A DNA stretch of 64,000 bases from Thermoguttaceae bacterium (GTDB lineage: Bacteria > Planctomycetota > Planctomycetia > Pirellulales > Thermoguttaceae). Location: NCBI GenBank assembly GCA_017405595.1, contig JAFRAC010000019.1:1-64000 (forward strand). The letters run 5' to 3'. The notes beneath the pieces are model-generated. The model saw only the letters and a list, made by a program, of their open reading frames with translations, was not told the DNA's origin and did not search any database. The stretch's first letter is position 1. Each line of letters starts with the position of its first letter. A program made the position numbers and the translations under genes. Positions 9,393 to 17,925 of the stretch are shown here, one piece after another.

Positions 9393-10160
9393 CTACTTCC
9401 GGATCGAACGGCAGGCGCTGATGATTCCCATAAAGGCGTCGACCTTTAAGGAAGCTCCGCCGACCAGGGCGCCGTCGATATCCGGCTTCGAAAGGAGTTC
9501 CTGGGCGTTGTTCGCCTTGACGCTTCCGCCGTACTGGATGCGGACGACATCGGCAACCTCTTTGCCGTAGCGTTCGGTCATCAGGGCGCGGAGATCGGCA
9601 TGGACTTCCTGCGCCTGGTCGGGGGTGGCGACTTTACCGGTTCCGATGGCCCAGACCGGTTCGTAAGCGATCACGCACTTTTTCATATCTTCGGCGGAAA
9701 CGCCCGAGAAGGAACCGTCGAACTGGCGGCGGTTGACCTGGCTGGTGACGCCGGCTTCCCGTTCCGAAAGGAGTTCGCCGACGCAGACGATCGGGGTCAG
9801 ACCGGCGGCAAGCGCGGCATGAACCTTTTTATTGACCAGTTCGCTCGATTCGCCCATGATGTGGCGGCGTTCGCTGTGCCCCAGAATCACGTACCGGCAG
9901 CCGAAATCGGTGAGCATGGCGGTTTCGATTTCACCGGTGAACGCGCCGGCCTTCTCGAAATAGACGTTCTGAGCGCCGTAGCCGATGTTCGAGCCTTTCA
10001 GAATTTCGGCGACTGCCGGGATGTAGAGGTAGGGGGGGCAGACGGCGATATCGACTTCACTGACCGCGGCCGCTTCCTGCTTCAGGCCTTCGGCAAGCGC
10101 CTTGGCGGAGTCGAGTTTCATATTCATCTTCCAGTTACCGGCGATAAAAAGACGGCGCAT
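9393..10160 (-). CDS. tpiA: Triosephosphate isomerase
   Basis: This 255-residue TIM-barrel enzyme interconverts dihydroxyacetone phosphate and glyceraldehyde 3-phosphate. Catalytic Lys lies in FIAGNWKMN, His in ILGHSERR, and Glu in AYEPVWAIGTG; the phosphate loop QYGGSVK follows. It is the first gene of the tpiA-secG-yicC-gmk-rpoZ-coaC-pgi-pgk run, placing three glycolytic genes with translation, export and nucleotide genes in one orientation. Confidence 0.97.
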   Translation of the reverse strand: MRRLFIAGNWKMNMKLDSAKALAEGLKQEAAAVSEVDIAVCPPYLYIPAVAEILKGSNIGYGAQNVYFEKAGAFTGEIETAMLTDFGCRYVILGHSERRHIMGESSELVNKKVHAALAAGLTPIVCVGELLSEREAGVTSQVNRRQFDGSFSGVSAEDMKKCVIAYEPVWAIGTGKVATPDQAQEVHADLRALMTERYGKEVADVVRIQYGGSVKANNAQELLSKPDIDGALVGGASLKVDAFMGIISACRSIRK

Positions 10161-10232
10161 GTTTCTCCTCTTGTCAATTCTTGAAGGATGGTGGTTAGCC
10201 GCAGGGCCTGACTTTTCAAGGCAAAGTGCGGC

Positions 10233-10260
10233 AGTATAGAAATACTCTCTAATATCATAA
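10233..10260 (-). promoter_or_regulatory. Candidate promoter of the tpiA run
   Basis: On the minus strand a TATACT -10 box lies 16 bases after a weak TTATGA -35 box. It is about 75 bases ahead of tpiA. The -35 is poor, so this is a moderate guess. Confidence 0.4.
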
Positions 10261-10357
10261 GGGAAAACCGGCTACTAGGCAAGGGGGGAGGCGCTCTAGG
10301 GGGGCCGCATCCGGGGGCGGAAAAAGGGGGGAAAAGGCTCTTTTTCCGGCGGTTTAA

Positions 10358-10386
10358 TTGACGGATCGGCGCGGTTGCGGTACAAT
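10358..10386 (+). promoter_or_regulatory. Sigma-70-type promoter of the yacG operon
   Basis: TTGACG (10358-10363) and TACAAT (10381-10386) are separated by an ideal 17 bases, 74 bases ahead of the yacG ATG. The GC-rich remainder of the 10161-10459 gap holds no gene. Confidence 0.7.
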
Positions 10387-10459
10387 AGCGGCGGCCCGGA
10401 GCCCCCGCCGCGCTTTTTCGGGGGGCCGTTCTTCAACGCGGAATGATGCGGAGTTTACG

Positions 10460-10648
10460 ATGAAATGTCCGATCTGCGGGCGCGAGTTCGACCTTAACGC
10501 CCCCGACACGGCAATGCCGTTCTGTTCGATCCGCTGCAAACAGATCGATTTAAAGCGCTGGCTCGACGAAGAATACACCTATTTTTCGGACAAGCCCGAA
10601 GAAGACCAACAGACAGCCGAAGGGTTCAAGACCGATGAAAACCATTGA
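10460..10648 (+). CDS. yacG: DNA gyrase inhibitor YacG-type zinc protein
   Basis: This is a 62-residue protein with four zinc-ligand cysteines: C3 and C6 in CPICG, and C22 and C26 in FCSIRCK. The helix DLKRWLDEEY follows, which is the YacG pattern. In E. coli YacG binds GyrB and blocks gyrase DNA binding. The ATG at 10460 was chosen because the zinc motif begins immediately after it; upstream in-frame codons overlap the promoter. The 3' end overlaps the next gene by 14 bases. Confidence 0.92.
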   Translation: MKCPICGREFDLNAPDTAMPFCSIRCKQIDLKRWLDEEYTYFSDKPEEDQQTAEGFKTDENH

Positions 10649-11705
10649 AGATTTGGATCAGGGAACCATTCGCCGGATCGACTGGCAGGAGCTTTTTCCG
10701 GGCGTCCTGCTGTTTCGCGCGCTGACACAGGCGTTTCGGGTCTTTCCGATCCTTTTCGGTTCGCTTCTGCTCGTTTGCATGATCGCTTTAACGGGGAAAT
10801 CCCCCTGCACCCGCGATTCTGCGGTGATCCTGTTCCGGTCGCTGGTCTGCCCCTTTTACTGCCGGTCCCCCCTGAGTTCGGCCGGACTGATCCTCTTCTG
10901 TCTCGTTTTCCTTTATTTCTGGCTCTTTCTGGCGCGGCGCGGCGCCATGCGGCTTGTTTCGACCGAGCGGGTCCCCCTCGGCCAGGCGTTCCGGTTTGCG
11001 TCCGCCCGGTTCGTCCCGTTTCTGATCGCGGCGGGGATTCCGCTTGCCGGAATCGTCCTCTGCCTCGCGATCCTGATAACGGGCGGGCAGCACCCCTCCT
11101 TCTACACGGCGGCAACGCCGGTCCTTCTGGCGGCGGCGGCTTTCATGCTCCTTATCGGAATCGGGCTGGCGGCCGGACTCCCGATGATGGCCGCTTCGGT
11201 GGCGGTCGACGACTGCGACGGGTTCGACGCTTTCTCGCGCGCCTTCTCCTTCATGGTTCAGCGCCCGTTCCATACGCTCGGCTACCTGGTTTTGGCGCTC
11301 CTTTTCGGCACGGCGGGGTTTGCCCTCCTTAAAGGAGGGGTCATCGCGGTATCGCGGATCATCGCTTTTTTCAACTTTACCGAAGAGGATTGCGGCTATC
11401 TGCTTTCGAACAACCTCTGGTCCCTCTTTTGGTGGACGCTGGCGGTTCTGATGCCGTACGGGTTCCTGGTCGGCTACTTCTGCAACGCAGGAGTCGCCCT
11501 CTACCTGATTCTGCGGAAGAATCTTTACGGTGTGGCGTTCGACCGCATTATACACGAGTCGGAAGAGGATGTCCGCCGTCTGCGCCCGATCCTCAAGGAC
11601 GAACTCGGCGCGCCGGTACCCGCCGACGCCGGCCAGCCCCTCAAGCCCGCCGCCGAGCCTTCCGCCGAACCGGCAGACCGGTCCGGTCAAACCGAGGAGA
11701 GCTGA
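10635..11705 (+). CDS. Polytopic membrane protein of unknown function
   Basis: This is a 356-residue protein with about six hydrophobic spans between residues 22 and 300. Examples are LFGSLLLVCMIAL, GLILFCLVFLYFWLFLA, LIAAGIPLAGIVLCLAILI, VLLAAAAFMLLIGIGLAAG and LGYLVLALLFGTAGFALL. A soluble, Pro/Ala-rich tail of about 40 residues follows. No transporter or enzyme motif is visible. It is translated from an ATG inside the end of yacG and followed after 4 bases by the GTPase gene, so all three are one transcription unit. I cannot assign a function. Confidence 0.8.
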   Translation: MKTIEDLDQGTIRRIDWQELFPGVLLFRALTQAFRVFPILFGSLLLVCMIALTGKSPCTRDSAVILFRSLVCPFYCRSPLSSAGLILFCLVFLYFWLFLARRGAMRLVSTERVPLGQAFRFASARFVPFLIAAGIPLAGIVLCLAILITGGQHPSFYTAATPVLLAAAAFMLLIGIGLAAGLPMMAASVAVDDCDGFDAFSRAFSFMVQRPFHTLGYLVLALLFGTAGFALLKGGVIAVSRIIAFFNFTEEDCGYLLSNNLWSLFWWTLAVLMPYGFLVGYFCNAGVALYLILRKNLYGVAFDRIIHESEEDVRRLRPILKDELGAPVPADAGQPLKPAAEPSAEPADRSGQTEES

Positions 11706-11709
11706 ACCC

Positions 11710-12873
11710 GTGCCGAAACCGTTTTCGATACTCCGCCTGACCGCCGAAGGGCGCGGGGCGATCGGAAGCCTTCTTTTGAGCGGGGAAGGGGCCGAAGAGG
11801 CCTTTTGCGCGCTCTTTACTTTCAAGAACGGCCGCCCCTGCACTCCCGCCGACCTGGCGGCGCGGCGCAATGTGCCGATTTTCGGACATTTGGTCCTTTC
11901 CGATAAAGCCTGCGAAGAGGTGCTCGTCCATGCCGTCTCGCCGGAAGAGATCGAAATCCATTCGCACGGCGGCAGCGCGGTTCGCCGCGCGATTCTCCGA
12001 AAGCTCGAAAGTCTCGGGGGGAAAGAGGTTATCGAGCCTGCCCCCCTCTGGGAAGACGCCGCCGAGGGGAAACCCGACTTTTCCCGGGAAGCCGAACGGA
12101 TTCTCCCCTACACCCGGACCGAACTGCAGGCGCGCTTTGTTTTAACACAGTTTGTCGGCGCCCCGGCCCGTTTTTTCGAGCAGGTTTCCCGCCTGACCCC
12201 TTCGGAGCGCGCCGGGCGGCTGCGCCGCGCCGAGCAGCTCGCCAAGGTCGCCCGCACGCTTTACACGCCCCCCCGGGTCCTGATTCTCGGGCCGGTCAAC
12301 GCCGGAAAAAGTTCTCTTCTGAACGCGATTTTGGGGTTCGACCGGACGCTGGTCGATTCGGCGGCCGGAACGACCCGCGACGCCGTTTCGGCCGAAACGG
12401 TGATCGGCGGTCTGCCGATCTGCCTGAGCGATACCGCCGGGGTGCGCCGCGGCGCCGGCTGCCTGGAACAGCAGGGAATCGAACGGATTGTCCCTCTGCT
12501 GGCCGACGCGCTTCTTCGGCTGACGGTGTTCGATATCACGGCCCCCGGCGAAAATCCGCCCGCCGAATTCGCCGCCGAGCTCCAGAGGGCCGCCGCGCGG
12601 CCGATTGTCCCGAACAAAGACCAGTCGGAACTGATTCTCCTGAACAAGTGCGATCTGCCCGCCGGGGCGCGGAACCCGTTTTGGAAGAACGGGCTTCCCG
12701 AAACCGCCGCGGTCATCGAAACGAGTGTTTTCGAGCCGGAAACAATCGGGCGGCTTCAAAAGCGGATTCAGCAGACCCTCTTTCCCGTCCTTCCCGAACC
12801 GGGCGAATTCGTCCCGCTCAACGCCGGTCAGCTCGAGTACTGCCGTGCGGTCTGCGCCGGTGAAAGCCGCTGA
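11710..12873 (+). CDS. MnmE/TrmE-like GTPase, shortened and divergent
   Basis: This 387-residue protein combines a TrmE-like N-terminal region (EIEIHSHGGSAVRRAILRKLESLG, matching the tetrahydrofolate-binding domain) with a GTPase domain. The G1 loop is GPVNAGKSS, the G3 is DTAG and the G4 is NKCD. Canonical MnmE is about 450 residues and ends in a C-x-G-K catalytic motif. Here the helical domain is reduced and the tail ends in YCRAVCAGESR, so tRNA wobble-uridine modification cannot be assumed. The GTG at 11710 is chosen because GAGGAG lies 9 bases before it, just after the stop of the upstream gene. An ATG at 11530 would overlap that gene. Confidence 0.8.
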   Translation: MPKPFSILRLTAEGRGAIGSLLLSGEGAEEAFCALFTFKNGRPCTPADLAARRNVPIFGHLVLSDKACEEVLVHAVSPEEIEIHSHGGSAVRRAILRKLESLGGKEVIEPAPLWEDAAEGKPDFSREAERILPYTRTELQARFVLTQFVGAPARFFEQVSRLTPSERAGRLRRAEQLAKVARTLYTPPRVLILGPVNAGKSSLLNAILGFDRTLVDSAAGTTRDAVSAETVIGGLPICLSDTAGVRRGAGCLEQQGIERIVPLLADALLRLTVFDITAPGENPPAEFAAELQRAAARPIVPNKDQSELILLNKCDLPAGARNPFWKNGLPETAAVIETSVFEPETIGRLQKRIQQTLFPVLPEPGEFVPLNAGQLEYCRAVCAGESR

Positions 12874-12878
12874 TCGGC

Positions 12879-13340
12879 TCAGAACGCGTTTTTCACGTGG
12901 TTCATGCACGGCTTTCCCGCCTCGGGCATCACAACCACCGCGATATCGAACCGGCAGGGGGTTTCGCGGCCGAGCCCCTGCCAGCGGAGATACTCATTTT
13001 TGGCACGCCGCATCCGGTCCCGCCTGGTTTCGGGCACCTCTTCATACGGGTCGGCATACCCTTCGTCGCGGCGGGTTTTGACTTCAATAAAGACGAGTGT
13101 GTCGCGGTCGCGGGCGATGATGTCGATTTCACACGAAGGGAGCGCCAGGTTCCGTTCGAGGATTTTCCACCCCGCGCGCTCCAGTTCCGCCGCCGCGTGC
13201 TTTTCCCCCTCGATGCCGAGCCGGTCCTTGGCGCGGGGCGCGCGCCACTGGCGGTCTTTGCGGGGGATCACCGTCGGGTCCTCTTTGCCGTTCCACGCCA
13301 GTTCACTGGCAAGGGCGCGCAAAAATTCCAGAAACCGCAT
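12879..13340 (-). CDS. yraN: YraN/UPF0102 family nuclease-like protein
   Basis: This 153-residue protein carries the UPF0102 pattern: RLGIEGEKHAAAELERAGWKILERN, then EIDIIARDRDTLVFIEVKTRR with the PD-(D/E)xK-type residues E-I-D and E-V-K, then RRAKNEYLRW. These proteins resemble Holliday-junction resolvases of the restriction-endonuclease fold, but their cellular role is unsettled. An N-terminal extension of about 40 residues precedes the core. Its 3' end abuts the 3' end of the convergent GTPase gene. It lies downstream of rsgA. Confidence 0.9.
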   Translation of the reverse strand: MRFLEFLRALASELAWNGKEDPTVIPRKDRQWRAPRAKDRLGIEGEKHAAAELERAGWKILERNLALPSCEIDIIARDRDTLVFIEVKTRRDEGYADPYEEVPETRRDRMRRAKNEYLRWQGLGRETPCRFDIAVVVMPEAGKPCMNHVKNAF

Positions 13341-13352
13341 CAGATTCCCCTT

Positions 13353-14543
13353 TCAGTTTTCGACCATTTCGCCCGACCGAATCGAAAGGTAACTGGCGTA
13401 ACGCCGGGAATCGACCCGGCCGTCGGCGACCGCGTCTTTGACCGCGCAGCCGTTCTCGTGTGTATGCGTGCAGTCCGAAAACCGGCAGAGATTTTCATAC
13501 GGGCAGAGGTCGCGGAAATACGCGATCACCTCTTCGGGAATGATGTCCCAGAGCATAAACTGGCGGATGCCGGGCGTATCGACCACATACCCGCCGAACG
13601 AAAGGCGGATCAGCTCCCCGGTCGTGGTTGTATGACGCCCTTTCTGGTTTTCGCGGCTGACCTCGGCGGTGCGCAGCCCCAAATCGGGCTCGATTCCGTT
13701 GAGGAGAGAGGATTTGCCGACCCCGCTCTGCCCGACCACCACGCTTTCGCGTCCGGCGAGAAGCTTCCGCACGCGCGCGATGCCGTAACCCGTTTTCACG
13801 CTGGTCGGAATGACCTTGTATCCCATCTGGGCATACACGCCGATGAGCGGAAGGAGTTCGAGCGGATCGGCAAGGTCGAATTTGTTGATCAGAATGACCG
13901 GTGTAATACCGGCGCGGCCGCAGGTGACAAGAAGCCGGTCGATCAGGTTCGGCTTGATCGACGGTTCGGCGGCGCTGGCCACGATAAACGCCTGATCGAC
14001 ATTCGTCACAATCACGTGTTTCCGTCCGCGGCTCGTCCGGCTGAGCGAACCGAACCGGGGCTCGATCCGTTCGATGATTCCCTCGTTTTCGGAAGCGGCG
14101 CGGAACCGCACCCGGTCGCCGACAATCACCACCTGGCGCTGATCGGTCGAAAGCGTTTTCAGGACACGGCGTGTTGCACAAGAGTAGACGGTTCCGGTTT
14201 CTTCGTGCTCGACGCGGGAATAGAGCCCGTGTACACTGATGACCCGCCCCGGAAGAGTCTCTTTCCCGCTCACGTCGGGAAGGATGCTGAAATCGCCCCG
14301 TTCGCCGGAAGCGTTTTCGGCGGGAAGAACCGAACCGATCACGGTCCGTTTCCGGACAAGGGACCCTTTGCCGCTGACCCGTTCCCCCGAAAGGGCGTCT
14401 TCGCTTTCCTGCTCCTCAGCCGGCTTTTCCGCTTCGGCGCGGTACCGTTCGGTCCAGTCCTTTTCGCGCGTTCGGTCGGTGCGGTTCCGCTTGAACTCGA
14501 CCCGCAGCTTTTGAGAATGCCCTTTTTTCCCTTTTCTGCTCAT
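13353..14543 (-). CDS. rsgA: Ribosome small-subunit-dependent GTPase A
   Basis: This 396-residue circularly permuted GTPase acts in late 30S subunit maturation. Domain order is as expected: a charged N-terminal extension, an OB-like domain (RGLY motif written as VHGLYSRVEHE), G4 NKFD, G1 GQSGVGKSSLLN, and G3 DTPGIRQF. The zinc-binding C-terminal block is CPYENLCRFSDCTHTHENGC. The long acidic insert between the extension and OB domain (about residues 35-90) is unusual but not disruptive. The ATG follows the TPR gene by 6 bases. Confidence 0.93.
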   Translation of the reverse strand: MSRKGKKGHSQKLRVEFKRNRTDRTREKDWTERYRAEAEKPAEEQESEDALSGERVSGKGSLVRKRTVIGSVLPAENASGERGDFSILPDVSGKETLPGRVISVHGLYSRVEHEETGTVYSCATRRVLKTLSTDQRQVVIVGDRVRFRAASENEGIIERIEPRFGSLSRTSRGRKHVIVTNVDQAFIVASAAEPSIKPNLIDRLLVTCGRAGITPVILINKFDLADPLELLPLIGVYAQMGYKVIPTSVKTGYGIARVRKLLAGRESVVVGQSGVGKSSLLNGIEPDLGLRTAEVSRENQKGRHTTTTGELIRLSFGGYVVDTPGIRQFMLWDIIPEEVIAYFRDLCPYENLCRFSDCTHTHENGCAVKDAVADGRVDSRRYASYLSIRSGEMVEN

Positions 14544-14549
14544 CCGCGT

Positions 14550-15578
14550 CTACTTCGAGCTTTCCGAAGGTGATGCGCCGTTTCCGCCGCCGGAACAATG
14601 GCCGCAACGGCAGTCCCCGTCGTGCGGGGTCTGCTGGCTGTCGAGCTTTTCGAGGTCGGCGACATCGTTGATTTTGACATCCTCGGCCGGTTCTTCGGCA
14701 TCGGTTGCGGCCGCGCCGAACGTCTCGGCTTTTTTCCGGTCTTCGGCGGCCTCGGTTTCTTTTCCGAGTGCGGCGTAGGCGCCGGCGCGGAGTTCATAAG
14801 CGGCCGCGCTCATCGGCGCAAGCTGAATCAGCTGTGAAAAGTCGCTGACCGCATCTTCGTAGTTTTCCTGTTCCAGATGGAGCCGGCCGCGGTTCGCGTA
14901 CGTGCCGCCGTCTTCGGGGTCCTGTTCCAGGGCTTTGGCGTAGTCGGCCAGCGCCTCGTCGAACCGGCCGAGCCGCTGCAGCACATAACCGCGGTTCCCG
15001 TACGCTTTATCCCGCTGGGGATTGAGCCGGATCACCTCGTTAAAGTCGGCCAGCGCGTTTTCGAACTCTCCCATATCGACCCAGTCGTTCCCGCGGTTGT
15101 TCCACGCGGCGGTCATTTCGGGGTTCAGCTCGATCGCTTTGGTGTAGTCCTCCATCGCGGTCATATACATTTTCATCTCGTCGTAGATGACGCCGCGGTT
15201 GTAATACGCATCGGCATACTGGGGATTCAGCTCGATCGCGCGGGTATAGCATTTGAGGGCGGTTTCGGGCCCGTTCATCAGAAAGGTGACGAGCCCCAGC
15301 GAATAGAAGGTCTCGGCGCTGTTCGGTTCCAGTTTCACGGCGATGGTGTAATCGCGGCAGGCGAAGCGCCAGTTCCTCTCGCAAAAGAAGGCGTTCCCCC
15401 GCGCAATGTAGAGCCGGGCGCTGGCGGGATGCTTTTCGATTTCCGCGTCGTAGAGGGTGATCGCGTCGGCGGCTTTCCCCTCGCGCAGAAATGCTTCCCC
15501 CTTCAGGATGATTTCGTCAACCTTCTGCTCTTCGTTCATCGTTTTCCGTGCCCGTTTCGGCTTTCCCGCGTCTTTCAT
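14550..15578 (-). CDS. Tetratricopeptide-repeat protein
   Basis: This 342-residue protein has at least seven consecutive 34-residue TPR units from about residue 20 to 285. They show the typical A-x-x-x-Y-x-x-A-[IL]-x-[LI]-x-P spacing, for example AYYNRGVIYDEMKMYMTAMEDY and AWNNRGNDWVDMGEFENALADF. The C-terminal 55 residues are acidic and end in a His/Cys-rich patch (HDGDCRCGHCSGGG), a possible metal site. TPR arrays mediate protein-protein contacts. The partner is unknown; neighbours are rsgA and accD. Confidence 0.88.
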   Translation of the reverse strand: MKDAGKPKRARKTMNEEQKVDEIILKGEAFLREGKAADAITLYDAEIEKHPASARLYIARGNAFFCERNWRFACRDYTIAVKLEPNSAETFYSLGLVTFLMNGPETALKCYTRAIELNPQYADAYYNRGVIYDEMKMYMTAMEDYTKAIELNPEMTAAWNNRGNDWVDMGEFENALADFNEVIRLNPQRDKAYGNRGYVLQRLGRFDEALADYAKALEQDPEDGGTYANRGRLHLEQENYEDAVSDFSQLIQLAPMSAAAYELRAGAYAALGKETEAAEDRKKAETFGAAATDAEEPAEDVKINDVADLEKLDSQQTPHDGDCRCGHCSGGGNGASPSESSK

Positions 15579-15605
15579 GGAATCTGACCTGTCGTGATTG
15601 GTCTC

Positions 15606-16499
15606 TTATTTGTTGCAGTAGTCGATGGCCCGCGCCAGTTCGCTTTTCAGGTCGCCCCGTTTGACGATACGGTCGATAAACCCGTGTTCCAAAAGGAACT
15701 CGCTGGTCTGGAACCCCTTCGGCAGCTCGATTTTAATGGTCGCCTTGATGGTGCGCGGCCCGGCGAACCCGATGAGCGCTTTCGGTTCGGCGAAGATCAA
15801 ATCGCCCAGCGAGGCGAAACTCGCCGCCACGCCCCCCATCGTCGGGTTGGTCATGACCGAGATAAAAAGCCCCCCCGCCTGATGCAGCCGCGCCAGCGCC
15901 GCGCTGACCTTCGCCATCTGCATCAGCGAAAGGATTCCCTCGTGCATCCGCGCCCCCCCGCCGGAACCGGAAATGATAATGAGCGGCAGGCCCGTTTCGG
16001 CGGCCTTTTCGGCGGCGCGGGTGAGCTTTTCGCCGACCACCGACCCCATGCTTCCCATGATGAACCGGGAATCGGTTACGCCGATCACCGTCTTTCGGGC
16101 GCGGATACGGCCGGTACCGGTGATCACGGCGTCTTTCAGGCCGGTCGAGGCCTGGTCGCTTTTCACGCGGTCGATGTAGGGGCGCCGGTCGACGAACGAA
16201 AGGGGATCGCCCGGAACCAGGTCGGCGTCCATCTCTTCAAACGTTCCTTCGTCGATGATTTGGGCGATCCGCTGCTGTGCGGGAACCGGCCAGTGATAGC
16301 CGCATTCGGGACAGACATCGAGCCTTTTGAGCGCTTCGTTGCGGAAAATCGTGGCAAGACAGCCGGGACACTTGATCCAGAGCCCTTCGGGCACACCTTT
16401 GCGCAGGTCGGGGGTTTTATCCGAGGGGGAATGGGGGCGCGGGGGGCTGGGAGGATTTACCGGTTTGGCCGCGGCGGTTTCCGTTTTCTTGAGCGACAT
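15606..16499 (-). CDS. accD: Acetyl-CoA carboxylase carboxyltransferase subunit beta
   Basis: This 297-residue subunit has the N-terminal Cys4 zinc ribbon [17 protein letters not shown]....VCPECGYH. The crotonase-fold carboxyltransferase domain follows, with [14 protein letters not shown], the oxyanion block [22 protein letters not shown], and [17 protein letters not shown]. With AccA it transfers carboxyl from biotin to acetyl-CoA for fatty acid synthesis. It is followed by the TPR gene and preceded by rpe. Confidence 0.95.
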   Translation of the reverse strand: MSLKKTETAAAKPVNPPSPPRPHSPSDKTPDLRKGVPEGLWIKCPGCLATIFRNEALKRLDVCPECGYHWPVPAQQRIAQIIDEGTFEEMDADLVPGDPLSFVDRRPYIDRVKSDQASTGLKDAVITGTGRIRARKTVIGVTDSRFIMGSMGSVVGEKLTRAAEKAAETGLPLIIISGSGGGARMHEGILSLMQMAKVSAALARLHQAGGLFISVMTNPTMGGVAASFASLGDLIFAEPKALIGFAGPRTIKATIKIELPKGFQTSEFLLEHGFIDRIVKRGDLKSELARAIDYCNK

Positions 16500-16514
16500 G
16501 ACACTTCTCTTTTT

Positions 16515-17234
16515 CTATTTCGATTCCTCCGGTTCCCGCTGCGGTTTGAGCGCGAGGGAACGGAGGAGATTGATTCGCTGGGCGTAATTGACCGCGTCGA
16601 AGACGCTCGTCCCGGCCACAAACATATCGACTCCGGCGCGGGCGGCCTCTTCGATGGTCCATTTGCCGATCCCCCCGTCGATGGAAAGGAGGGTATCGGG
16701 CCGGACCGCCTTCTTAAAGGCGCGGACCTTCTCGAGAACTTCCGGCTTGAACTTCTGCCCTCCGAATCCGGGCTGAACGCTCATGGTCAGCAGAATATCG
16801 ATCTGGCGGGCGTACGGAAGAACCGCGCCGGCGGGAGTGCCGGGGTTCAGAACCAGACCGGGCGCCGCGCCGAGCGCGCGGATCTTTTCGATCAGCGCCG
16901 CCGGTTCCGGAACCGCCTCGATATGGAACAGGAGCGAGTCGGCGCCCGCCTTCACGAACGCCTCGGCGTACCGGTCCGGGTCGGAGATCATCAGGTGAAC
17001 GTCGAGGGGGAGCCGGGTGATTTTGCGGATCGACGCGACGACCGGTACCCCGATACTGATGTTCGGCACAAAATGGCCGTCCATGACATCGACGTGCAGA
17101 ACGCGGGCGCCCCCCTCTTCGGCAAGCCGGATCTCGCGCTCCAGATTGGCGAAGTCGGCGGCAAGCAGCGAGGGGCTGATGATCGGTTTATGCCGAACGA
17201 GTTCCCGAACCCAGGGGAATGAGGTTCTTTCCAT
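16515..17234 (-). CDS. rpe: Ribulose-phosphate 3-epimerase
   Basis: This 239-residue TIM barrel interconverts ribulose 5-phosphate and xylulose 5-phosphate in the pentose phosphate pathway. Signatures are SPSLLAADFANL, HVDVMDGHFVPNISIG with metal-ligand His and Asp, MSVQPGFGGQKF, and the phosphate-binding SIDGGIGKW. It is the first gene of the rpe-accD-TPR-rsgA-yraN run. The N-terminal 12 residues before KPIISPSLLA are slightly longer than usual. Confidence 0.95.
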   Translation of the reverse strand: MERTSFPWVRELVRHKPIISPSLLAADFANLEREIRLAEEGGARVLHVDVMDGHFVPNISIGVPVVASIRKITRLPLDVHLMISDPDRYAEAFVKAGADSLLFHIEAVPEPAALIEKIRALGAAPGLVLNPGTPAGAVLPYARQIDILLTMSVQPGFGGQKFKPEVLEKVRAFKKAVRPDTLLSIDGGIGKWTIEEAARAGVDMFVAGTSVFDAVNYAQRINLLRSLALKPQREPEESK

Positions 17235-17425
17235 AAAACGTGACAGACCGCGGCAAGGACCGGCCAGAGCCGTATTTCCGGGTGGATCCGAACCGGCGGA
17301 GCGCCCCGGAAAGCGCGCCCTCGGTACAGGAAATATCGGCTATAATATACCGCAGAACGCTCCCTTTTAAAAAGGGGGAAGGGGGAAAATGCCCGATTTT
17401 TTTCGGAAAAGGGGGAAAGTTGCCG

Positions 17426-17453
17426 TTGACGAAAGCCGAAAGAATGGTATACT
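17426..17453 (+). promoter_or_regulatory. Promoter of the tRNA-Ala gene
   Basis: TTGACG (17426-17431) and TATACT (17448-17453) are 16 bases apart and end 13 bases before the mature tRNA 5' end. Confidence 0.7.
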
Positions 17454-17466
17454 CCTTTCATCCAAC

Positions 17467-17539
17467 GGGGGATTAGCTCAGTTGGGAGAGCGTTTGGCTG
17501 GCAGCCAAAAGGTCATCGGTTCGAACCCGTTATCCTCCA
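17467..17539 (+). tRNA. tRNA-Ala (anticodon GGC)
   Basis: The cloverleaf is legible. A 7-bp acceptor stem GGGGGAT/ATCCTCC has one G-T pair. The D arm starts TAGCTCAGTTGG, the anticodon stem TTTGG/CCAAA encloses loop CTGGCAG (anticodon GGC), and the T loop is TTCGAAC. The T stem shows one U-U mismatch. The discriminator is A and no CCA is encoded. Confidence 0.93.
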
Positions 17540-17666
17540 CTTTCCCTAAGTATGCCCGGCAAGCCGAAGCGGTTTGCCGGGCTTTTTTCACAGGCCGGGT
17601 TCGCGGTTTTCCCACCCCTTTCCGCAGGGCCGGGGCGGTTTCATTTTCTGGCTCTTCAGACCCCCC

Positions 17667-17720
17667 TTTAACTCTCCCCTTAACTCTCCCCTTAACTCTC
17701 CCCTTAACTCTCCCCTTAAC
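17667..17720 (+). repeat. Tandem 12-bp repeat, about 4.5 copies
   Basis: The unit TTAACTCTCCCC is repeated head to tail with almost no variation in the gap between the tRNA and the phosphoesterase gene. The rest of the 17540-17925 gap holds no gene. The array is too short and lacks spacers, so it is not a CRISPR. Confidence 0.85.
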
Positions 17721-17829
17721 CAGGGCGGAAACTTCTCAAAAACAAGCCGATTCCGATCTTTTTCAAGAGACGAACCTCTTTCCCCCGGCATCTTTCGCGT
17801 CTGTTCAGGCGGCGGCACTGCGGCAAAAC

Positions 17830-17857
17830 TTGACAGGCGGTTCGGGAAACGTACACT
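17830..17857 (+). promoter_or_regulatory. Strong sigma-70-type promoter before the phosphoesterase gene
   Basis: TTGACA (17830-17835) and TACACT (17852-17857) are separated by 16 bases, about 70 bases ahead of the start codon at 17926. Confidence 0.65.
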
Positions 17858-17925
17858 TGAAGAGAGCGCAGCCGCGGCCGAGCCGCGCGGTTCTGCTTTC
17901 CCCCGAACACCAGAAAGGAAGACCG

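Noticed and set aside
12897-14573. Plus-strand frame of 558 codons opposite yraN and rsgA
   Set aside because: Both minus-strand genes have complete family motifs; the frame is a by-product of high GC.
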